A DNA stretch of 6,886 bases from Pseudolysinimonas_A sp049651805. Lineage in GTDB: Bacteria; Actinomycetota; Actinomycetes; Actinomycetales; Microbacteriaceae. Below the pieces are notes generated by a model. The model was given only the letters and a program-made list of their open reading frames with translations, did not search any database and had not been told where the DNA came from. The position numbers and the translations under genes were made by a program. Positions 1-4,628 of this stretch are shown here, in pieces (the first letter of the stretch is position 1; every line of letters starts with the position of its first letter). The stretch covers positions 1 to 6,886 of the forward strand of contig NZ_JBASCU010000045.1 of the NCBI RefSeq assembly GCF_049651805.1, written 5' to 3'.

Positions 1-3
1 GTC

Positions 4-32
4 CGTTTACTGCCCGTAGCCGTCCGTAAACG
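4..32. repeat. Small inverted repeat at the window edge
   Basis: CGTTTAC (4-10) and GTAAACG (26-32) are perfect 7-bp inverted arms separated by 15 bases, and the hexamer GTCCGT occurs at both 1-6 and 22-27. It lies beyond the glnA terminator and may belong to the next gene's control region, outside the window. It may equally be chance. Confidence 0.25.
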
Positions 33-43
33 TCCAGAGATAG

Positions 44-81
44 ACTGAGCCCCAGACGGCAACTGCCGCCTGGGGCTCAGT
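44..81 (-). terminator. Intrinsic terminator of glnA
   Basis: A 17-bp stem (44-60 with 65-81) closes on a 4-base loop (61-64) about 50 bp beyond the glnA stop. The one imperfect pair (56 with 69) is an A-C mismatch if read from the plus strand but a G-U wobble in the minus-strand RNA. A moderately T-rich run (TCTATCTCT on the minus strand) follows the stem on that side only. Both points indicate termination of minus-strand transcripts, that is glnA. The T tract is weak, which is common in high-GC actinobacteria. Confidence 0.85.
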
Positions 82-132
82 AAATCACTGGCCTCGGAAA
101 CCGGAAGTACGGTCCCGAAGACCTCCCCGGAA

Positions 133-1569
133 TCAGACTCCGAAGTACAGCTCGTACTCGAAGGGGTGCGGACGCTGCGCGAAGGGGAGGAGCTCCTTCT
201 CGCGCTTGTAGTCGATCCAGGTGTCGATCAGGTCCTGCGTGAACACGCCGCCTTCGAGCAGGAAGTCGTGGTCGGCTTCCAGCTCGCGCAGGGCCTCGTC
301 GAGCGAACCCGGAAGCTGCGGGATGTTCTGCGCTTCCTCGGGCGGGAGCTCGTAGAGGTCCTTGTCGACGGGCTCGTGCGGCTCGATCTTGTTCTTGATC
401 CCGTCGAGGCCGGCCATCAGCTGGGCGGCGAAGGCGAGGTACGGGTTGCCGGAGGCGTCGGGCGCGCGGTACTCGATGCGCTTGGCCTTCGGGTTGGTGC
501 CCGTGATCGGGATGCGGATCGACGCGGAACGGTTACCGGCCGAGTACACCAGGTTGACCGGGGCCTCGAAGCCGGGGATGAGCCGGTGGTACGAGTTGAC
601 GGTCGGGTTGGTGAACGCGGCGATCGCACGGGCGTGCTTGAGGATGCCGCCGATGTACCAGCGGGCGATGTCGGAGAGTCCTCCGTAGCCCTTCTCGTCG
701 TAGAACAGCGGCTTGCCGTCGTTCCACAGCGACTGGTGGGTGTGCATGCCCGAACCGTTGTCGCCCATGAGCGGCTTCGGCATGAAGGTCGCGACCTTGC
801 CCCACTCGAGCGCCGTGTTCTTGACGATGTACTTGAACTTCAGGATGTCGTCGGCGGCGTGCACCATCGTGTCGAACTTGTAGTTGATCTCGCCCTGACC
901 GGCGGTGCCGACCTCGTGGTGCGAGCGCTCGACCTCGAGGCCGACCTCGATGAGCTTGAGCACGATGTCGTCGCGCAGGTCGGCGTGCTGGTCGACCGGC
1001 GTGACGGGGAAGTAGCCGCCCTTGTACGGGGTCTTGTTGGCGAGGTTGCCGCCCTCTTCGTCACGCCCCGAGTTCCAGGCAGCCTCCGACGAGTCGACCT
1101 CGTAGTACGACTTGTTCTGCTTCACCTCGTACTTGACGTCGTCGAAGATGAAGAACTCCGCCTCGGGGGCGAAGAACGCGGTGTCGGCGATGCCGGTCGA
1201 GGCCAGGTACTTCTCGGCCTTCTTGGCGACCTGGCGCGGGTCGCGCGAGTAGATCTCGCCGTTCCGCGGGTTGTAGATGTCGAAGATGATGACGAGGGTG
1301 CGCTCGGTGCGGAACGGGTCGACGAACGCCGTCGAGATGTCCGGGATGAGCTGCAGGTCGGATTCGTGGATCGACTGGAAGCCGCGGATCGACGAACCGT
1401 CGAACAGCTGGCCCACCGAGAAGAACTCCTCGTCCACGGTCGACGCCGGGATGTTGAAGTGCTGCTGGATTCCAGGAAGGTCGGTGAAGCGGATGTCGAG
1501 GAACTTGACATCCGTGTCCTTGATGAACTTCAGCACCTCAGACGAGTCGCTGAACAGTGGGGTGGACAT
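133..1569 (-). CDS. glnA: Type I glutamine synthetase (GSI-beta)
   Basis: This 478-residue cytoplasmic enzyme makes glutamine from glutamate, ammonia and ATP; type I enzymes are dodecamers. Visible landmarks are the N-terminal loop FDGSS (Asp57), the metal ligands in APEAEFF (Glu136, Glu138) and HHEVGTAGQGE (Glu219, Glu227), the GSGMHTH motif (His276), the glutamate flap NPTVNSYHRLIPGFEAP (Glu335), and RIEYR (Glu366, Arg368). DLYELPPEE near the C-terminus contains Tyr406, equivalent to the tyrosine that GlnE adenylylates in the GSI-beta class, so post-translational control is expected. Length is normal for actinobacterial GlnA1. The ATG start has a GGAG ribosome-binding site (1578-1581) eight bases upstream. 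It has its own terminator and a GlnR-type operator upstream, so it is probably monocistronic. No defect is seen. Confidence 0.98.
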   Translation of the reverse strand: MSTPLFSDSSEVLKFIKDTDVKFLDIRFTDLPGIQQHFNIPASTVDEEFFSVGQLFDGSSIRGFQSIHESDLQLIPDISTAFVDPFRTERTLVIIFDIYNPRNGEIYSRDPRQVAKKAEKYLASTGIADTAFFAPEAEFFIFDDVKYEVKQNKSYYEVDSSEAAWNSGRDEEGGNLANKTPYKGGYFPVTPVDQHADLRDDIVLKLIEVGLEVERSHHEVGTAGQGEINYKFDTMVHAADDILKFKYIVKNTALEWGKVATFMPKPLMGDNGSGMHTHQSLWNDGKPLFYDEKGYGGLSDIARWYIGGILKHARAIAAFTNPTVNSYHRLIPGFEAPVNLVYSAGNRSASIRIPITGTNPKAKRIEYRAPDASGNPYLAFAAQLMAGLDGIKNKIEPHEPVDKDLYELPPEEAQNIPQLPGSLDEALRELEADHDFLLEGGVFTQDLIDTWIDYKREKELLPFAQRPHPFEYELYFGV

Positions 1570-1633
1570 AGGAGTTACTCCGTCGGGGCCGTGGAACGCT
1601 TCGGCTGCGGGGTGCAGCCTCCGTCCGAGGCTA
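1570..1633 (-). promoter_or_regulatory. glnA promoter, leader and ribosome-binding site
   Basis: On the minus strand TAGCCT (1633-1628) fits the actinobacterial TANNNT -10 box and would place the start of transcription near 1621, giving a leader of about 52 nt. No good -35 is present; that position is covered by the GlnR box, as expected of an activator-dependent promoter. The Shine-Dalgarno GGAG at 1578-1581 lies 8 nt before the ATG. A 6-bp hairpin (GGCTGC arms, 1603-1608 with 1614-1619) would form at the very 5' end of the leader. The -10 assignment is inferred from sequence only. Confidence 0.5.
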
Positions 1634-1637
1634 GGGG

Positions 1638-1681
1638 AGGGCCATTTCCCGAGGGTGACCGGATTGTTTCGGGAATGTTAC
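1638..1681 (-). promoter_or_regulatory. GlnR-type operator (a1-b1-a2-b2) upstream of glnA
   Basis: Read on the minus strand the half-sites are GTAAC (1681-1677), GAAAC (1670-1666), GTCAC (1659-1655) and GAAAT (1648-1644), each separated by exactly 6 bases. This reproduces the actinobacterial GlnR consensus gTnAC-n6-GAAAC repeated at 22-bp pitch; only the last base of b2 departs from it. GlnR is the OmpR-type nitrogen regulator that controls glnA in Streptomyces and mycobacteria. Its presence in this organism is inferred, since its gene is not in the window. The box lies about 10 bp upstream of the proposed glnA -10 and also 29 bp upstream of the divergent RDD gene. Confidence 0.85.
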
Positions 1682-1696
1682 GGCGGCCTGGGCGCC

Positions 1697-1702
1697 TAGG
1701 CT
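1697..1702 (+). promoter_or_regulatory. -10 box of a leaderless promoter for the RDD gene
   Basis: TAGGCT fits TANNNT and is followed by 7 bases and then the GTG start codon, so transcription would begin at or next to the first base of the codon. There is no Shine-Dalgarno sequence, which agrees with a leaderless mRNA. The expected -35 position (about 1674-1679) has no TTGACA-like sequence and overlaps the a1 half-site of the GlnR box. Confidence 0.5.
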
Positions 1703-1709
1703 GGATGCC

Positions 1710-2123
1710 GTGAGCAATCCGGCCGAGAATCGCTGGCCGGGCGAGCGTCTGGGGCTCCCGGAGTCGGGGCCGCGCTCGATCGCGAGGCCGGGTCGGCGCA
1801 TCGCGGCGCTCCTCATCGACTGGGCCATCGCATCCGCGATCTCGGTCGCCTTCTTTTCGACCGGGCCGTGGCAGACGAACGGATTCATCACCCTCGGACT
1901 GTTCGCCGGCATCCAGCTGCTGTTCCTGCTCGTGCTGAATGGCGGCGTCGGCCACCTGCTGCTGGGCCTGCGCGTCGTGCCGCTCGACCCCGGGCGGCTC
2001 GCGCCGTGGCGGGCGCTCGTGCGCACCCTGCTGGTGTGCCTGTTCGTGCCCGCGGTGATCTGGGATGCCGACCAGCGCGGGCTGCACGACCGGCTCGCTG
2101 GGACCCTGCTCGTCAGGGTCTAA
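1710..2123 (+). CDS. RDD family small integral membrane protein
   Basis: A 137-residue protein with an N-terminal cytoplasmic stretch and about three hydrophobic segments (roughly residues 31-49, 58-76 and 104-118). RDD-family signatures are clear: GRRIAALLIDW with Arg30 and Asp37 at the first segment, GHLLLGLRVV (81-90), and RGLHDRLAGT near the end with Asp127. The molecular role of most RDD proteins is unsettled; some are linked to ion transport. The GTG at 1710 is chosen because no in-frame ATG lies upstream and a -10 box sits just ahead of it. In mycobacteria an RDD gene (Rv2219A) occupies the same place beside glnA. It is divergent from glnA and converges on the DUF4191 gene, sharing bases of the two stop codons (2120-2123). 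Confidence 0.9.
   Translation: MSNPAENRWPGERLGLPESGPRSIARPGRRIAALLIDWAIASAISVAFFSTGPWQTNGFITLGLFAGIQLLFLLVLNGGVGHLLLGLRVVPLDPGRLAPWRALVRTLLVCLFVPAVIWDADQRGLHDRLAGTLLVRV
2102..2120. terminator. Candidate bidirectional hairpin at the RDD / DUF4191 convergent junction
   Basis: Perfect 7-bp arms (GACCCTG at 2102-2108 and CAGGGTC at 2114-2120) with a 5-base loop end the RDD coding sequence and lie immediately after the DUF4191 stop on the other strand. Neither side has a T tract, so intrinsic termination is uncertain. It is the only obvious hairpin at this junction. Confidence 0.3.
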
Positions 2124-2824
2124 CGAGGGCGGGGGGCGCGGACGCGCTGCGGGTCGATGCCCTTCGGGATCGGCAGGCCGTTCTTGCCAAGTGACTGCAG
2201 CCGGTTCGAGACCGCCTGGATCTCGGACTTGTTGAGCGCCCGCTTGTACTTCGACAGCGTCGGCACGATGCGGTGCAGCGACGTCGCCTCGGGGTCGCTC
2301 TTGTCGACGTAGATCAGGTGCACCGGCACCTCGGGAAGGATGCGGCGCACGTTGGCGCGCTCCTTGTCGAGCATCGGCTGCGTGCGGGTGCGCGGACCCT
2401 CGCCGATGAGCACGACGCCGCCCTTACCGACGGCGCGGTAGACGGCATCCTGCGTCTTGTTGAAGTTGATCGGGATCTCGTTGCCCGTCCACGAGCGGCG
2501 CAGCGAACTCTTGAGCACAGCGCCGACTGCTCCCGGCTGCCCTTCGATCTGCGAGAAGGCGGCCTTCTCGGCGCGGCGGCCGAGCACGATGAGCGTGAGC
2601 AGCACGCCGGCGAGCACACCCGCGACGATGTAGAGGATCCACAGCACCGGGTTTCCCTGGCCGAAGATCACCGCCAGCACGATGCCCGCGCCCGTCGGCG
2701 CGAGGAAGGCGAGCAGGAGGTAGAGGACGATGGTGCCGTCGTAGCGGCGGGTCATCTTGAAGACCTGCCACATCTGCTTCAGACGGCCGGGTTCCTTCGG
2801 TGCAGCGGTGGTGGGGCGTGCCAT
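2120..2824 (-). CDS. DUF4191 family membrane protein (Rv2219-like)
   Basis: A 234-residue protein found across actinobacteria downstream of lipA; its function is unknown. A short basic cytoplasmic N-terminus (RLKQMWQVFKMTRR) is followed by two transmembrane helices at about 32-54 and 60-82. A long hydrophilic C-terminal domain follows, with the conserved stretch GKGGVVLIGEGP (133-144) and a basic tail ending in PRPR. The ATG at 2824 is preferred over an upstream start at 2941 that would put 39 low-complexity residues inside lipA. It lies 20 bp after lipA and is probably the last gene of lipB-lipA-DUF4191. A TATCGT box (2837-2832) 7 bases before the ATG may also give it a leaderless transcript of its own. 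Its TAG stop overlaps the TAA stop of the RDD gene. Confidence 0.9.
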   Translation of the reverse strand: MARPTTAAPKEPGRLKQMWQVFKMTRRYDGTIVLYLLLAFLAPTGAGIVLAVIFGQGNPVLWILYIVAGVLAGVLLTLIVLGRRAEKAAFSQIEGQPGAVGAVLKSSLRRSWTGNEIPINFNKTQDAVYRAVGKGGVVLIGEGPRTRTQPMLDKERANVRRILPEVPVHLIYVDKSDPEATSLHRIVPTLSKYKRALNKSEIQAVSNRLQSLGKNGLPIPKGIDPQRVRAPRPR

Positions 2825-2831
2825 GGCTTCT

Positions 2832-2837
2832 ACGATA
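2832..2837 (-). promoter_or_regulatory. Possible internal leaderless promoter (-10) for the DUF4191 gene
   Basis: On the minus strand TATCGT fits TANNNT and is followed by 7 bases and then the ATG at 2824, the same geometry as at the RDD and lipB genes. No -35 is evident upstream inside lipA, and the gap has only a weak AGAAG as a ribosome-binding site. Confidence 0.35.
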
Positions 2838-2844
2838 GGGCCCC

Positions 2845-3858
2845 TCAGGACACCGCCTGCGCGAAGCCCAGTTCGGCATCGGCCAGGTGCTGCAGGTGCG
2901 CAGGGATGTCGCGGCCCTTCGCCATCATCGAACGCGCCCACAGGCGGCCGGCGCGGTACGACGAGCGCACGAGCGGTCCGGCGAGCACGCCAAGGAATCC
3001 GATGGCCTCCGCTTCGTCTTTCATCTCGACGAACTCCGCCGGGTTCACCCAGCGATCCACCGGCAGGTGCCGCGCCGACGGGCGCAGGTACTGGGTGATC
3101 GTGATGATGTCCGTGCCGGCGTCGTGCAGGTCGTGAAGCGCCTGGCTGACCTCCTCGCGGGTCTCGCCCATGCCGAGGATCAGGTTCGACTTCGTGATGA
3201 GACCGGCCGCCCGCGCCTGGGTGAGCACGTCGAGGCTCTTCTCGTAGCGGAACGCCGGGCGGATGCGCTTGAAGATGCGCGGCACCGTCTCGACGTTGTG
3301 CCCGAAGACCTCGGGGCGGCTCGAGAAGACCTCACCGAGCAGGTCGGGGTTGCCCGAGAAGTCGGTCGCGAGAATCTCGACGCCCGTGCCCGGGTTGGCG
3401 GCGTGGATGGCGCGCACCGTCTCGGCGTGCAGCCAGGCGCCCTCATCCGGCAGGTCGTCGCGGGCGACTCCGGTGACGGTCGCGTACCGCAGGCCCATGC
3501 GGGTCACCGATTCGGCGACGCGCCGCGGCTCGTCGGTGTCGTAGTCGGCGGGTTTGCCGGTGTCGATCTGGCAGAAGTCGCACCGCCGTGTGCACTGGCT
3601 GCCGCCGATGAGGAACGTCGCCTCTTTGTCTTCCCAGCACTCGTAGATGTTGGGGCAGCCGGCCTCCTGGCACACCGTGTGCAGCCCCTCTTCTTTCACG
3701 AGGCTGTGCAGCGCGGTGTACTCCGGGCCCATCTTGGCGCGGGTCTTGATCCAATCGGGCTTGCGCTCGATCGGGGTCTCGGCGTTGCGCACCTCGAGGC
3801 GCAGTAACTTGCGGCCGTCGTGGCCGAGCTGGGTGGCAGCCCCGTTGGTCACAGTCAT
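2845..3858 (-). CDS. lipA: Lipoyl synthase (radical SAM, two 4Fe-4S clusters)
   Basis: LipA inserts two sulfur atoms at C6 and C8 of octanoyl groups already attached to lipoyl domains, using S-adenosylmethionine. All eight signature residues are present in 337 residues. The auxiliary-cluster motif is C63-x4-C68-x5-C74. The radical SAM motif is C89-x3-C93-x2-C96. The C-terminal RSSY (298-301) carries the serine that ligates the auxiliary cluster. The NFFH-like early segment is replaced by an N-terminal extension typical of actinobacterial LipA; the length is slightly above the usual 320-330. The ATG overlaps the lipB stop by 4 bp (ATGA) and has no strong Shine-Dalgarno, so translation is probably coupled to lipB. 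The substrate E2 gene lies nearby to the right. Confidence 0.97.
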   Translation of the reverse strand: MTVTNGAATQLGHDGRKLLRLEVRNAETPIERKPDWIKTRAKMGPEYTALHSLVKEEGLHTVCQEAGCPNIYECWEDKEATFLIGGSQCTRRCDFCQIDTGKPADYDTDEPRRVAESVTRMGLRYATVTGVARDDLPDEGAWLHAETVRAIHAANPGTGVEILATDFSGNPDLLGEVFSSRPEVFGHNVETVPRIFKRIRPAFRYEKSLDVLTQARAAGLITKSNLILGMGETREEVSQALHDLHDAGTDIITITQYLRPSARHLPVDRWVNPAEFVEMKDEAEAIGFLGVLAGPLVRSSYRAGRLWARSMMAKGRDIPAHLQHLADAELGFAQAVS

Positions 3859-4520
3859 GCGGCGACGACCGTTTCGGATGCCAGCGAGGGTGCGAGGTGC
3901 GTGAGGAAATGCTTCTCGATCAGCGGCACGACATCCTCAGGGGTCACCTCGCGACCGAGTTCACGGCTGATGCTCGTCACGCCGGCGTCGAAGATGCCGC
4001 AGGCGATGATCGAGCGGTAGGCGTCGAACGAGTTGGAGCAGTTGAGGGCGAACCCGTGCATCGTCACCCCGTCGGCCACCCGGATGCCGATCGCGGCGAT
4101 CTTGTCGCCGGCCTGGCGGTTCGCGTCGACCAGCCACACCCCGCTTCGGCCCTCGACGCGCTGCCCCGGGATGCCGAACTCGGCGAGCACGTGGATCAGC
4201 ATCCCCTCGAGTCGGCGCACATAGGCGACGACGTCGATCGGGTCGGCGAGCCTGACGATGGGGTAGCCGACCAGTTGGCCCGGGCCGTGCCAGGTGATCT
4301 TGCCTCCACGGTCCACGTCGATGACGGGGGTGCCATCACTCGGACGTTCGTGATCCTCGGTGCGTTTGCCGGCGGTGTACACCGACGGGTGCTCGAGGAG
4401 AAGGACGGTGTCTGGCGCCCTGCCGCTCGCGACGTCGGCGTGCACGGCACGCTGCATCTCAAGGGCAGTGGAATACGGCACGGAGTTGGCGCTTAGCCCC
4501 GTGACGACGTAGTCGACCAC
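3855..4520 (-). CDS. lipB: Lipoyl(octanoyl) transferase
   Basis: LipB moves the octanoyl group from acyl carrier protein to a lysine on lipoyl domains of 2-oxoacid dehydrogenases and the glycine cleavage H protein, the first step of lipoate synthesis. In 221 residues the family motifs are seen in order: EHPSVYTAGKRT (43-54), RGGKITWHGPGQLVGYPIV (71-89), GRSGVWL, and KIAAIGIRV with the catalytic Lys140. MHGFALN (154-160) is followed by IIACGI with the catalytic Cys174. The Cys/Lys pair corresponds to Cys176 and Lys142 of the M. tuberculosis enzyme. The start is GTG (codon at 4520-4518), just behind a TAGGCT box, with no Shine-Dalgarno. The stop overlaps the lipA start, so the two form an operon. 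Confidence 0.97.
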   Translation of the reverse strand: MVDYVVTGLSANSVPYSTALEMQRAVHADVASGRAPDTVLLLEHPSVYTAGKRTEDHERPSDGTPVIDVDRGGKITWHGPGQLVGYPIVRLADPIDVVAYVRRLEGMLIHVLAEFGIPGQRVEGRSGVWLVDANRQAGDKIAAIGIRVADGVTMHGFALNCSNSFDAYRSIIACGIFDAGVTSISRELGREVTPEDVVPLIEKHFLTHLAPSLASETVVAA

Positions 4521-4526
4521 GCGTCG

Positions 4527-4532
4527 AGCCTA
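4527..4532 (-). promoter_or_regulatory. -10 box of a leaderless promoter for lipB-lipA-DUF4191
   Basis: On the minus strand TAGGCT is followed by 6 bases and then the lipB GTG start, which puts the expected transcription start on the first base of the codon. This hexamer is identical to the one ahead of the RDD gene. No TTGACA-like -35 is seen at the usual distance. Confidence 0.5.
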
Positions 4533-4566
4533 CCCGCGCGCGTCCTTCCCCGCCGGTGCACTGCGG

Positions 4567-4620
4567 TTGCGGTTCACAGATTGGGGCGCCGACAGTTGAG
4601 CGCGTCACTCGTTGTCGAGG
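4567..4620 (+). promoter_or_regulatory. Tentative promoter and ribosome-binding site of the pseudokinase gene
   Basis: TTGCGG (4567-4572) and GACAGT (4591-4596) are spaced by 18 bases and could serve as -35 and -10. GAGG (4617-4620) lies 8 bases before the GTG at 4629 and decides that start over the upstream TTG codons at 4581 and 4596, which have no ribosome-binding site. The promoter match is weak; the ribosome-binding site is better. Confidence 0.3.
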
Positions 4621-4628
4621 ATTGGCGG

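Noticed and set aside
166..1713. 515-codon plus-strand open frame antisense to glnA
   Set aside because: It is the high-GC shadow of glnA: composition rich in Arg, Val, Leu and Asp, no recognisable domain, and it runs over the GlnR box and promoter.
2825..2941. Upstream start for the DUF4191 gene at 2941
   Set aside because: It would add 39 low-complexity residues wholly inside the lipA coding region. The ATG at 2824 begins the conserved-looking protein and follows a -10-like box.
2273..3807. Long plus-strand open frames opposite DUF4191 and lipA (2273-3136 and 2887-3807)
   Set aside because: Antisense shadows of well-supported genes, with Arg/Ala/Val-rich low-complexity translations and no family signature.
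4581..4628. TTG start at 4581 for the pseudokinase
   Set aside because: Not excluded, but it lacks a ribosome-binding site, while GTG 4629 has GAGG 8 bases upstream. Residues 1-16 of the longer form show no clear domain content.
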